A program made the translations under genes and the position numbers. This document shows, piece by piece, positions 8,350-17,022 of a stretch of 32,901 nt of DNA; position 1 is the stretch's first letter; each line of letters starts with the position of its first letter. Source of the DNA: Crocinitomicaceae bacterium (GTDB lineage: Bacteria; Bacteroidota; Bacteroidia; Flavobacteriales_D; Crocinitomicaceae). The notes beneath the pieces were generated by a model. It was not told the origin of the DNA. It was given only the letters and a program-made list of their open reading frames with translations, and searched no databases. The stretch spans positions 1 to 32,901 of the forward strand of contig JALQYQ010000011.1 in NCBI GenBank assembly GCA_023262855.1, read 5' to 3'.

Positions 8350-11157
8350 GTGGAAGAAAACGAAGAAGGATATATCGAAGTATTTGGCGCACGCGAACAC
8401 AATCTGAAAAATGTGGATTTGCGCATCCCTCGGAATAAGTTGGTGGTGTTCACCGGCTTGAGTGGAAGTGGAAAATCTTCTTTGGCTTTTGATACCATCT
8501 TTGCTGAAGGCCAACGTCGTTACATTGAAACGTTTTCTGCCTATGCTCGTCAGTTTCTAGGTGGTTTAGAGCGTCCTGATGTGGACAAGATTGATGGATT
8601 AAGTCCTGTGATTTCAATCGAACAAAAGACTGTTTCTCGTTCTCCGCGTTCAACTGTTGGAACGATTACTGAAGTGTACGATTTCTTGCGTTTGCTTTAT
8701 GCAAGGATAGGTGTTGCTGTTTCTTATGAAACGGGCGAATTGATGGTCAAATATTCAGACGATCAAATTGTTGATTTAATCATCGAAAAATACGAAGGGA
8801 AGAAAGTTATTTTTCTCGCACCAAAAATCAAAGGACGTAAAGGTCATTACCGGGAGTTGTTTGAACAAATCCAGAAAATGGGTTTTACGAAAGTGCGTAT
8901 TGATGGTGAAATAAAGGACATTGAAAAAGGAATGAAACTGGATCGTTACAAGATCCACGACATTGATATCGTGATTGATCGATTGGCAATTAAAAGCGAC
9001 GATCGAAAACGCATTTACGACTCTGTTATTACTTCAATGAAGCATGGAAGTAAAGCGATGATGGTAATGGATTTTGAAACGGAGCTAGTGCGACATTTCA
9101 GCCGTTCGTTGATGTGTCCAACTTCTGGGATTTCATATCCTGAACCAGAACCAAGTTTGTTTTCATTCAATTCACCGTATGGTGCATGTCAAACATGCAG
9201 TGGTTTGGGTGAAGTGTCCGAAGCAGATTTATCGAAGATTGTTCCTGATCCAAAATTGTCCATTAAGAAAGGTGGTTTGGCGCCAATTGGAGAATACAAA
9301 CGCACATGGATTTTTGACAAATTAGAATCTTATTTGACGCAAGAAGGCTATTCTATTACGACTCCTTTGGAAGAAATTCCGATCGAAGTAATGAACGTAT
9401 TGCTTTATGGAAATGAAGATATTGAACGTTCGAAAAAAAACACAATGGTCTATTTCGAAGGAATCATCAACTTCGTTTCGCGTCATTCGGAAGAAAGTAC
9501 AGCAGCAATACAACGTTGGGCACAAAGTTTCATGAACAAGAAAGTGTGTCCGACTTGCGAAGGAACGCGTTTGAAAAAAGAAGCGCACTTCTTTCAATTG
9601 GATGGATTGCACATTGGCGATTTAGCACAAATGGATTTGATTGAATTGGCTAATTGGTTCAAGCAATTGGAGCCGAATTTAACAAACGATCAACGGATCA
9701 TTGGAACAGAAATCTTAAAAGAAATCAATACACGCTTGAACTTCATCTTGGAAGTTGGTTTGGATTATTTGACCTTGCATCGTTCAGCAAAAACCCTTTC
9801 CGGTGGTGAAGCACAGCGTATTCGTTTGGCAACACAAATTGGTTCAGAATTAATGAATGTTTTATACGTCTTGGATGAACCATCAATCGGTTTGCATCAG
9901 CGTGACAATACGCGCTTGATAAACTCTTTGAAACGCCTGCGTGATACAGGAAATTCTGTAGTAGTTGTGGAGCACGATAAAGAGATGATTGAAGCTGCAG
10001 ATTTCGTTGTGGACATTGGTCCTGGAGCTGGAATGCACGGTGGACAAATTATCAATGCCGCACCAATCTCCGAATTGAACACAGTTGATTCGTTGACAAC
10101 AAAATACTTAACTGGAGAACTGAAGATAGAAATACCTGCGAAACGCCGCACAGGAAATGGCAAGTTCCTAATCTTGAAAGGTGCAACGGGACATAACCTA
10201 AAGAATGTGGATTTGAAAATACCCTTGGGAACATTTTCTTGTATTACTGGCGTTTCGGGAAGTGGAAAATCTTCGTTGATCAATCAAACGTTGTATCCAA
10301 TTTTATTGGCACACATATACAATGGCGTTAAAAAACCCTTGCCGTATAAAAGTATTGAAGGATTAGAGCATTTGGATAAAGTGATCGAGATTGATCAAAG
10401 TCCAATTGGGCGAACACCACGTTCGAATCCGGCTACCTACACAAAAGTCTTTGATGAAATTCGTTCCTTGTTTGCTGGTTTACCAGAAGCGCAAATTCGC
10501 GGTTACAAAGCTGGACGATTTTCGTTTAATGTTTCTGGTGGGCGTTGTGAGACTTGTAGTGGAGGAGGCTTGAAAATGATTGAAATGAATTTCCTTCCAG
10601 ATGTTTATGTAGAATGTGAAACATGCAATGGAAAACGATATAACCGTGAGACATTGGAAGTACGTTACAAAGGAAAATCCATTTCAGATGTGTTGGACAT
10701 GACAATTGAAGATGCAACGCCGTTCTTTGAAGCGATTCCAAAGATTCATCGACCATTGGCTACCTTGAAAAGTGTCGGTTTGGGTTATGTAAAATTGGGA
10801 CAACCGTCAACAACATTATCGGGAGGAGAGGCGCAACGCATAAAACTATCTTCAGAATTAGCGAAGAAAAGCACTGGAAACACGTTCTATATTTTGGATG
10901 AACCGTCAACAGGATTGCACTTTGAGGACATTCGTATGTTGTTGGAAGTGTTGCAGCGTTTGGCTGATGAAGGAAATACCGTGTTGGTGATTGAGCACAA
11001 TTTAGACATCGTAAAAGTGGCTGATCACATCATTGACGTTGGTCCTGAAGGCGGAAAGGGTGGAGGAATGATCATTGCGGAAGGAACACCAGAGCAAGTA
11101 GTGAAGAAAGCAAAAAACACTTCACATACAGCACGTTATTTAGCACTGGAATTGTAG
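8350..11157 (+). CDS. uvrA: UvrABC excinuclease subunit A
   Basis: UvrA is the damage-sensing ABC ATPase of nucleotide excision repair. The 935-residue protein has the full two-ABC architecture. Walker A of the first module is GLSGSGKSS at 36-44, that of the second is GVSGSGKSS at 634-642, and both signature motifs read LSGGEAQRI. The first zinc site has Cys256, Ser259, Cys280 and Cys283, so the second ligand position is Ser instead of Cys; I recall similar variants (CPTT-type) in other Bacteroidota UvrA proteins. The C-terminal zinc finger is intact (Cys733, Cys736, Cys756, Cys759). The start is GTG at 8350, one base after the preceding stop, so it is probably cotranscribed with the transglycosylase gene. 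It is convergent with trmL, with only a 4-base gap. Confidence 0.97.
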   Translation: MEENEEGYIEVFGAREHNLKNVDLRIPRNKLVVFTGLSGSGKSSLAFDTIFAEGQRRYIETFSAYARQFLGGLERPDVDKIDGLSPVISIEQKTVSRSPRSTVGTITEVYDFLRLLYARIGVAVSYETGELMVKYSDDQIVDLIIEKYEGKKVIFLAPKIKGRKGHYRELFEQIQKMGFTKVRIDGEIKDIEKGMKLDRYKIHDIDIVIDRLAIKSDDRKRIYDSVITSMKHGSKAMMVMDFETELVRHFSRSLMCPTSGISYPEPEPSLFSFNSPYGACQTCSGLGEVSEADLSKIVPDPKLSIKKGGLAPIGEYKRTWIFDKLESYLTQEGYSITTPLEEIPIEVMNVLLYGNEDIERSKKNTMVYFEGIINFVSRHSEESTAAIQRWAQSFMNKKVCPTCEGTRLKKEAHFFQLDGLHIGDLAQMDLIELANWFKQLEPNLTNDQRIIGTEILKEINTRLNFILEVGLDYLTLHRSAKTLSGGEAQRIRLATQIGSELMNVLYVLDEPSIGLHQRDNTRLINSLKRLRDTGNSVVVVEHDKEMIEAADFVVDIGPGAGMHGGQIINAAPISELNTVDSLTTKYLTGELKIEIPAKRRTGNGKFLILKGATGHNLKNVDLKIPLGTFSCITGVSGSGKSSLINQTLYPILLAHIYNGVKKPLPYKSIEGLEHLDKVIEIDQSPIGRTPRSNPATYTKVFDEIRSLFAGLPEAQIRGYKAGRFSFNVSGGRCETCSGGGLKMIEMNFLPDVYVECETCNGKRYNRETLEVRYKGKSISDVLDMTIEDATPFFEAIPKIHRPLATLKSVGLGYVKLGQPSTTLSGGEAQRIKLSSELAKKSTGNTFYILDEPSTGLHFEDIRMLLEVLQRLADEGNTVLVIEHNLDIVKVADHIIDVGPEGGKGGGMIIAEGTPEQVVKKAKNTSHTARYLALEL

Positions 11158-11161
11158 TGAT

Positions 11162-11626
11162 TTACTGATTTTTCAAATTTAATTGACGCAAACCTTCATA
11201 GGTTACAATTCCAACAGCATTTCCTAAATTCAAACTTCTTATTTTATCGCTGTACAAAGGAATTTTGTATAAATCGTTTGGAAAGGAGTCAGTGATTTCC
11301 TTTGAGAGTCCAACCGATTCTTTTCCAAAGACCAAAAACATTTCTTCTTCAAAGGTGATATCCCACAAGCTCTTAGTGCCATGACTTGAGAAAAACGCAA
11401 ATCTTTTATCAGCATGTTGTGCAAAAAACGCATCAACGTTTTCGTATTCAACGATGTTGATGTGTTGCCAATAATCCAATCCAGCACGTTTCAAGCGCGT
11501 ATCCGTAATCTCAAATCCAAAAGGCTTCACCAAATGCAAAGTCGAACCAGAGGCCAATGTCAAGCGTCCAATATTCCCGGTATTGTTTGGTATTTCCGGT
11601 TCGATAAGTACAATGTTGAATCCCAT
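11162..11626 (-). CDS. trmL: tRNA (cytidine/uridine-34-2'-O)-methyltransferase
   Basis: TrmL is a small SPOUT-class methyltransferase that 2'-O-methylates the wobble base of tRNA-Leu isoacceptors using S-adenosylmethionine. The 154-residue protein has the three SPOUT motifs: PEIPNNTGNIGR at 10-21, FGKESVGL at 100-107 and IRSLNLGNAVGI at 129-140, which form the trefoil-knot SAM site. Length and motif spacing match TrmL/YibK rather than the longer TrmH proteins. The gene is the last of the minus-strand block, and its stop lies 4 bases from the uvrA stop. A tandem repeat tract fills the gap to the upstream gene. Confidence 0.93.
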   Translation of the reverse strand: MGFNIVLIEPEIPNNTGNIGRLTLASGSTLHLVKPFGFEITDTRLKRAGLDYWQHINIVEYENVDAFFAQHADKRFAFFSSHGTKSLWDITFEEEMFLVFGKESVGLSKEITDSFPNDLYKIPLYSDKIRSLNLGNAVGIVTYEGLRQLNLKNQ

Positions 11627-11630
11627 TATG

Positions 11631-11718
11631 TTAATGTAGCAATTGTTTAATGTATCAATTGTTTAATGTATCAATTGATTAATAATCATAAATCACGAAT
11701 CACAAATCATGAATCACG
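11631..11718. repeat. Two-part tandem repeat: three 16-bp copies then five 7-bp copies
   Basis: Three near-identical 16-bp units, TTAATGTANCAATTGW, sit head to tail at 11631-11646, 11647-11662 and 11663-11678. They are followed at 11684-11718 by five 7-bp units of consensus AATCAYR in perfect 7-base register. In the direction of transcription (minus), the 7-bp array begins 6 bases after the stop codon of the gene ending at 11725. The 16-bp units then run up to the trmL start region. Confidence 0.9.
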
Positions 11719-11724
11719 AATTTT

Positions 11725-12612
11725 TTAGATGTTTACGTAAAATGCCAATTTCCCACCAATCGGGCTCGTGCTAAATATTGGGGTTCCTCCTTCCAAGGTT
11801 CCTTGAAACGATTCGTTCAGAATGAAGTATTTGTATACTAAAACTTCTAGTGCGAATGAATGTTTGTTTTTCATCATGAAGTTAAATCCATGGCCAATAC
11901 CAATGTTGATCGATGAAGTTTTGATGTCTTTGTCTAATTGAGTTGTCCAGGAATTTGGTCCTGTGCTCAAGGTATCGTTCACATAAAAGCTAGTGGAATT
12001 CATGATTGAATGAAATCCCAATTCAACAGGAACATACAAGGCCGTATTTTTTTTGTAAGCATCGTATTGATAGGAATATCGACCGTTTAAGTTGATAACA
12101 GGAGTAGCACTCGAAATAATTGAATATTCGGCATTTAATCCAGCAAAGTGTTTTCTGTTAAAATACTTACCCGCTCCAACATGCAGATTGATGGGATAAA
12201 AGGAATTATTGTTTAAATTTTCGTAATAATATTGATCTGCGGTGAAACTTGAGTTTGGGTTATACCATCCATAACTAAAGCCAACTGAAAATTCAACTTC
12301 ATTTTCTTTTCGATCCAACACAACTGTGTCGCGCTTACTTTTGCGGTCCTTCACGATTTGATTTTCCTCAAAGTATTTGTATTCTTCTCGAGTAATCGAA
12401 TATTTTCTTCCGTAGCTATCTTGAAAAGTGATGTCGCCATCTTTTTCTTCAAAGATTAAAATTTGTCCCTGCAACACACGACCATCTTTCATGTAAATAA
12501 TGTCAACAGTTTGTGTTTCCGTTGTTGGTTGTGCGAATGAAAATGTGAACAGACACATGAAGGCAAACAACGTGAAGAGTGGTTTAAATGAAATGAACGA
12601 TTGTGTTTTCAT
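11725..12612 (-). CDS. Secreted, probable outer-membrane beta-barrel protein of unknown function
   Basis: I do not recognise a named family. I choose ATG 12612-12610 (MKTQSFISF) because it gives a clean signal peptide ending near FSFAQ; an ATG 20 codons upstream would add a non-signal-like extension. The 295-residue product has a small N-terminal domain with the pattern IIYMKDGRVLQGQI, then DGDITFQDSYGRKYSI. This is an SH3/LSm-like 'KDG' domain often seen in Bacteroidota surface proteins. After a charged linker (KDRKSKRD) come alternating aromatic/polar strands (EVEFSVGFSYGWYNP to GGKLAFYVNI) typical of an outer-membrane barrel of about eight strands. It probably sits in the outer membrane; its role is unknown. 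Confidence 0.72.
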   Translation of the reverse strand: MKTQSFISFKPLFTLFAFMCLFTFSFAQPTTETQTVDIIYMKDGRVLQGQILIFEEKDGDITFQDSYGRKYSITREEYKYFEENQIVKDRKSKRDTVVLDRKENEVEFSVGFSYGWYNPNSSFTADQYYYENLNNNSFYPINLHVGAGKYFNRKHFAGLNAEYSIISSATPVINLNGRYSYQYDAYKKNTALYVPVELGFHSIMNSTSFYVNDTLSTGPNSWTTQLDKDIKTSSINIGIGHGFNFMMKNKHSFALEVLVYKYFILNESFQGTLEGGTPIFSTSPIGGKLAFYVNI

Positions 12613-12810
12613 ACTTTTGAAAATGTTGTAGTGCGAAAATAATGAAAAGTCGTTGAATAGGAGATTCATCAATGAATTTAAAATAATTGAGATGATTATT
12701 CTTTAGAACTCTCAGCATTGTATCGGAGAAGAATCAATTCTAATTTCTTTAGCTTGGTATTATTAAGTCTCAGATGTGTTTTATTCAACTAAATCAACAA
12801 CGATTTTACC

Positions 12811-14196
12811 TTAGACCACAACTTTCAATTGCTCGGCTAAGCGTTCAGTTTGTATGCGAAGTTCATTGACAGCTGTACTTTCCCACAATTCGCCTTTCAG
12901 ATTTCCACCAAGTGTAAAGACATTAGAATGATAACTACCATCTGCTTTTTTCACTTGATACGTGTCTGTGTTGGTATTGATTCCCAATTTAAGTGCGTCT
13001 TGAACAATGTCTCCTTTCAATAAACAATTCTTTAAAAAGCTTTTTTCTACATTGCGCAAATCTGTTTCTGGACCAGTACAGTTGATAATGCGTGAAACCA
13101 AGATTGATTTTGTCAAGCCTTCTTTTTTATCGAAATAGTGAACTTCAATCCTATTTTGTTTTTCAATAAAGTCAACGATTCTACCTGATTGAATGTGCAA
13201 TTTACCATCGATGCGCAACTGTTGAATCTTATCATGTGTATGTAAAGGAATACGGTGACGCGCAACACCCCACAAATGGCGCAAGCGTGACATAAATAGC
13301 GCTTTTTCAGCTTCACTTAATCCTTTCCATAAACGTTGAGTGTGTGGACGCAACGAATCAATCACTGGTTCGGCTGATACGCCATATTCACGAACGGTTT
13401 TAATGTGTTTGCTTACCAATTGATAGATTTCACGCAACGACATGTTTTCGGTCAATTCTTCAACTAGTTTATCGTATTTTAATCCGTTGTGACGATGCGG
13501 CAGAATATTAAATCCTTTCGGAGAAATGGAAAAGATTTCACCATTGAAGCCATTTTCTTTCAATCCTAAAACGGTGTCCACCATCGTTAAACCATTTCCA
13601 ACAATCATGACCGGTAGGTTTGAATCAACATCTTTTACCGCCGCAAGGATCCATGGGTTTTGGAAATAGTTTTTGTTTGGATAAAAGGCTGTGTTTTGAA
13701 TGTTTGGATTTCGTGGAACTTGATTACCAGTGGCAATTACACATTGATCTACTTCTATTGCTTCTCCGTTGTCCAAAACCATTGTTACTGTCGTTGGTGC
13801 GATGTCTAAATCAACAACAAATTGGTCAATGATTGTTATCTTAATTCCTTTTTCGGCAGCAAGTGGAAAGTTTTTGTTCCACACATCAACGAGGTAATCT
13901 CCATACAATTTTCGCGATAAAAATGAATTGGAAATCAAGGTGCGGTCGCGGTCTTTGAATGCTGATTTTTGCATCACCCAATCCAAGAAATGATCTGGTT
14001 GATCGGCAAAAGCACTCATTTTTCCGGTGATCACATTGAGCAATTGCTTGTCCGAATATGGATTATATGCAAATCCTTTATTAAAGGTTTCTCGTTCGTT
14101 GATTAGAATGATTTCACATGCTGCACTTTTGTGAATCAGCTGAATAGCTGTCAATGATCCTGAAAACCCACCTCCAATTATTCCAATTCTTTTCAT
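12811..14196 (-). CDS. FAD/NAD(P)-binding oxidoreductase-like protein (YdhS/HpnW-type)
   Basis: This is a flavoprotein of the FAD_NAD_binding (PF13454) family. The N-terminus after the chosen start (ATG 14196, MKRIGIIGGGFSGSLTA) is a classic dinucleotide-binding GxGxxG. A second nucleotide site shows as VMIVGNGLTMVDTVLGLKENG, and a CVIATGNQ motif is also present. It is 461 residues long and resembles the YdhS-like proteins whose substrates are poorly defined. A longer reading from 14259 would put 21 residues before the Rossmann strand, which is unlikely. It lies downstream of the NRAMP-like transporter on the same strand with a 113-bp gap, so joint transcription is possible but not shown. Confidence 0.85.
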   Translation of the reverse strand: MKRIGIIGGGFSGSLTAIQLIHKSAACEIILINERETFNKGFAYNPYSDKQLLNVITGKMSAFADQPDHFLDWVMQKSAFKDRDRTLISNSFLSRKLYGDYLVDVWNKNFPLAAEKGIKITIIDQFVVDLDIAPTTVTMVLDNGEAIEVDQCVIATGNQVPRNPNIQNTAFYPNKNYFQNPWILAAVKDVDSNLPVMIVGNGLTMVDTVLGLKENGFNGEIFSISPKGFNILPHRHNGLKYDKLVEELTENMSLREIYQLVSKHIKTVREYGVSAEPVIDSLRPHTQRLWKGLSEAEKALFMSRLRHLWGVARHRIPLHTHDKIQQLRIDGKLHIQSGRIVDFIEKQNRIEVHYFDKKEGLTKSILVSRIINCTGPETDLRNVEKSFLKNCLLKGDIVQDALKLGINTNTDTYQVKKADGSYHSNVFTLGGNLKGELWESTAVNELRIQTERLAEQLKVVV

Positions 14197-14309
14197 TTTC
14201 GTCGTTTTGTAGACTTTAAAAGTAGAAAAGATCTGTCTCAAACAGGTGAAAAGGGGCAATTATTTCACCCTTCAAGTGCTTAAATAGATTGGTTCTAGAT
14301 TCTTGCATA

Positions 14310-15578
14310 TTATGCAAAGAACTGTAAATACAAGAGATAAACTGCCGCAACAGTCATGATAAGAAAAGCAATGAAACCGAGGATGTTTGTCCAAAGTCCA
14401 TTCACATTTTTACCCATAATCGTTTTGTTGTTCGAAATGTGCAAGATGATTGCAATTAAAACAGGTGCAGTAATTCCATAAAGAATAGCTGTGTAAATCA
14501 ATGATTGAATAGGTGAGATACCAAGGTAATTCATGCTCAATCCTAACAAAAGAGAAATTGCGATGATGACGTAAAAACCTTTTGCTTCGTGGAATTTTTT
14601 GTCCAATCCTTGTTCCCAACCAAATGTTTCTGTGAAAATGTAGGAAAGCGAACCACTCAACACGGGAATTGCAATTAATCCTGTTCCAATTACACCAATC
14701 GCAAAAAGCAAGTAAGCCATATTTCCGGCTAAGGGTTTTAAGGCCATTGCTGCTTGTTCAACTGTGTCGATTTGATGCACGCCACCTTTGTACAAAACGG
14801 TTCCGGTGGTCAAAATAATGAAGAACATCACGAATCCAGAAAAGGTCATTCCAAAGTCAACATCTTGTTTCATCTCATTCAAGATTTTTTTATTGACTAT
14901 TACATGTTTTGACTTGTGTTTCATTTCTTCCACTTCCACGGATGCTTGCCAAAAGAATAAATAAGGTGAAATGGTTGTGCCTAAAATACCTACTAGTATT
15001 GCCATGAATTCCTTATCAAGATGAATCGTCGGGATAAATGTTGCCTTAGCGATTTCTCCAAAATCTTGTTTGTATAAAAATGGAACAACAAAATAGACAA
15101 GCATAACGATGCACAAGTACTTTAGCACTTTTGCAATTTTTTGATAAGGTAGGTAAATGATTAAGCCTAATAACAACAAGGTGAAAAACACACTAAAGAA
15201 CATCGCATCAATGGATGGGAAAAGTAAATTTCCAACAGCTCCCATTCCCGCGATATCCGCTCCAATGTTCATGACGATGGCAGGGAAACTGAACAAAAGC
15301 ATCACGTACAAGATTGGTCGCGAGTAGTGTTTTTTCAAAGTTCCTGTTAATCCTTGAGAAGTTACAAGACCAATTCGAGCACACATTTGTTGAATTACAG
15401 CCATCAATGGAAAAGCGACGATAGAAGTCCAAAGTGTTGCTAGTCCAAAAGCTGCACCTGCTTGTGAATACGTTGCAATTCCAGATGGATCATCGTCACT
15501 TGCACCGGTAACAAGTCCAGGACCTATTAGTTTCCAAAAGCGTTTGAATTTTGCTTTAAATGTGGAAGGTGTTTTCAT
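14310..15578 (-). CDS. NRAMP-family (SLC11-like) divalent cation transporter with atypical metal site
   Basis: This 422-residue membrane protein has about eleven helices and the SLC11/NRAMP layout (GPGLVTGASDDDPSGIATYSQAGA in helix 1). Canonical Mn/Fe transporters have DPGN in helix 1 and MPH in helix 6. Here these are DPSG at 30-33 and SPY at 204-206 (ILGTTISPYLFFWQ). The soft methionine ligand that selects for transition metals is therefore missing. NRAMP-related proteins that lack it are known, and some members transport Mg2+ (the NRMT branch). The true substrate here is an inference. A minus-strand TATCTTTC close to the -7 consensus lies upstream. Confidence 0.85.
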   Translation of the reverse strand: MKTPSTFKAKFKRFWKLIGPGLVTGASDDDPSGIATYSQAGAAFGLATLWTSIVAFPLMAVIQQMCARIGLVTSQGLTGTLKKHYSRPILYVMLLFSFPAIVMNIGADIAGMGAVGNLLFPSIDAMFFSVFFTLLLLGLIIYLPYQKIAKVLKYLCIVMLVYFVVPFLYKQDFGEIAKATFIPTIHLDKEFMAILVGILGTTISPYLFFWQASVEVEEMKHKSKHVIVNKKILNEMKQDVDFGMTFSGFVMFFIILTTGTVLYKGGVHQIDTVEQAAMALKPLAGNMAYLLFAIGVIGTGLIAIPVLSGSLSYIFTETFGWEQGLDKKFHEAKGFYVIIAISLLLGLSMNYLGISPIQSLIYTAILYGITAPVLIAIILHISNNKTIMGKNVNGLWTNILGFIAFLIMTVAAVYLLYLQFFA

Positions 15579-15666
15579 TGCTTCTAAAAAAAATCGTTTT
15601 AGAAAGATACGCTTTTCAAAACAGATTGAAACGGGAAATCATCTTTTATTAAGAAACAACTTGTAA

Positions 15667-16080
15667 TTAGTTGTTCAATTTCGAATAATCCATGTAAAGT
15701 GCATTCCAGCGGTGACCATCCAAATCGACAAAAGCACAACCGTACATCCAACCTTGGTGTTCAGCAGGTTTACTAAATAGAATTCCTCCCGCTGCTTCTA
15801 CCTTTATAGCTAAGTCATCAATTTCTTGACGCGATTCGACATCAAAGGAAAACAATACACTGGATGATTGAGTCCTGTCTGTTAATGGAAACTGATTGAT
15901 CTTTTCAAACATCGATTCGGAAAACAACATGACAATGGTTTTTTTAGAGCCAATCATCAAGCATGCAGAATCTGCTGATTCAGCATAGTTTGAGTTGAAT
16001 TCAAAACCTAATTCGGCAAAAAACTGCTTCGATTGTTGAATGTTTTTGACAGGAAGATTGATCCAAAGGTCTTTAACCAT
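15667..16080 (-). CDS. VOC-superfamily (glyoxalase-like) protein
   Basis: This is a 137-residue single-module vicinal-oxygen-chelate protein of the predicted lactoylglutathione-lyase type (COG3607-like). The N-terminal WINLPVKNIQQSKQFFAELGFEFN and C-terminal AFVDLDGHRWNALYMD strands are characteristic. The usual N-terminal metal His of glyoxalase I is not seen at the corresponding strand (Asn8), so classical glyoxalase activity is doubtful. It starts 4 bases after the stop of the SIMPL-like gene and is probably cotranscribed with it. The substrate is unknown. Confidence 0.8.
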   Translation of the reverse strand: MVKDLWINLPVKNIQQSKQFFAELGFEFNSNYAESADSACLMIGSKKTIVMLFSESMFEKINQFPLTDRTQSSSVLFSFDVESRQEIDDLAIKVEAAGGILFSKPAEHQGWMYGCAFVDLDGHRWNALYMDYSKLNN

Positions 16081-16084
16081 TCGC

Positions 16085-17002
16085 TTATTTTATTTCAAAC
16101 ACGAAAATGCGCTCAACAGTTGTTTTTTTGCTAGCCATATCTGTTGAATAGTCATTTTTCTTCATCAGCTCTTTTAGCAATTCACTGTAAGCTTCACCAA
16201 TATTTGCGACATCAATTGCAGGTTCGTAAACACGGATCACTTTTCCAGGTGTTGCTCCAATTACTTTTGCTAGTGAATTCGCTTGAGTTTGCGCTTTTTT
16301 ATACAAATCAGCATACACTTCATCCATTTTTGAATCCAACGATTCAAAGTTCATTTTTGTGATGCTTGTATAAGTATTGTATACTGAATCTTCGTACTGA
16401 TTCATTAATTGAATTTGAGCAAACGTTAAATTTCTAAGTTGAATATTGAAAGATTCGTAATCGTAATATTCGCTATTTCCATCACTTGAAACAGTATCGA
16501 AAGGTATGTTGTTTTGTGTTAAATAGGTAATCCATTTCGCTTTTCTTTCTGCAAATGGTAAGTTGTATGAATTATATGCGTCATACGTATAATCCATAAT
16601 TGTTGTATCTATACTAATTTCTTCGTCATACACAACTTCTTCTGTAACCATGGGAACTTCCTCTTTTTCTAAAGCATACGATTTCTCCCATTTTTTCATT
16701 TCTTTTTCGAGTTTACGGTTCGCTTTCTTTGCTCTACGTTTTTCTTTTTTGCTTAGATGATTGTAGTAATATTCAGCTTCATAGTCATAGCCTTCATCGT
16801 ATTCTGAATCCTCGTATTCGTCGTAACTATAATCATATTCTGGCTCCTCGAACGTGTAATCTTGAGGAATCGAAATTTTCATATCTGCTGTTTTCACTTT
16901 CAGCTCAACTGTATCCTTCACTTTTATTTCTATCGATCGAGTGGTTTGTGCGTATGAAAGGTGTGAAACTAAAATAGCTAGAATTAAAAATGTATTTTTC
17001 AT
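16085..17002 (-). CDS. Periplasmic SIMPL-domain-like protein with a Tyr/acidic and Lys-rich insert
   Basis: The 305-residue protein has a signal peptide (MKNTFLILAILVSHLSYAQ). The C-terminal third (about 215-300) fits the SIMPL/DUF541 pattern: a helix with AQTQANSLAKVIG, then GKVIRVYEPA. Between an N-terminal strand (TRSIEIKVKDTVELKV) and this region lies an unusual insert. Residues 51-81 consist almost wholly of Tyr, Asp, Glu and Ser, and residues 84-108 are rich in Lys and Arg. The two blocks have opposite charge and could pair or form a charged helix. SIMPL proteins are periplasmic and their function is generally unclear. The gene follows fabF by 20 bases. Confidence 0.68.
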   Translation of the reverse strand: MKNTFLILAILVSHLSYAQTTRSIEIKVKDTVELKVKTADMKISIPQDYTFEEPEYDYSYDEYEDSEYDEGYDYEAEYYYNHLSKKEKRRAKKANRKLEKEMKKWEKSYALEKEEVPMVTEEVVYDEEISIDTTIMDYTYDAYNSYNLPFAERKAKWITYLTQNNIPFDTVSSDGNSEYYDYESFNIQLRNLTFAQIQLMNQYEDSVYNTYTSITKMNFESLDSKMDEVYADLYKKAQTQANSLAKVIGATPGKVIRVYEPAIDVANIGEAYSELLKELMKKNDYSTDMASKKTTVERIFVFEIK

Positions 17003-17022
17003 ATGACTTAAATAGCGAAGAA

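Noticed and set aside
9897..10283. Long antisense reading frame within uvrA
   Set aside because: It is antisense to strongly conserved uvrA codons and lacks any recognisable domain or start signal; many such shadow frames occur throughout the window and were left out.
11684..11718. Possible CRISPR array from repeated words
   Set aside because: Units are 7 bp and directly adjacent, with no unique spacers, and no cas gene is present. The same applies to the other four 7-bp arrays.
14245..14279. 7-bp inverted repeat GGTGAAA/TTTCACC between the transporter and FAD genes
   Set aside because: The stem is short with a long loop and no T-run; not convincing as terminator or operator.
14303..14317. 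15-bp palindrome TTGCATA-T-TATGCAA at the transporter stop codon
   Set aside because: It is short, has no T-run, overlaps coding sequence and has no second copy seen; chance is likely in A+T-rich DNA.
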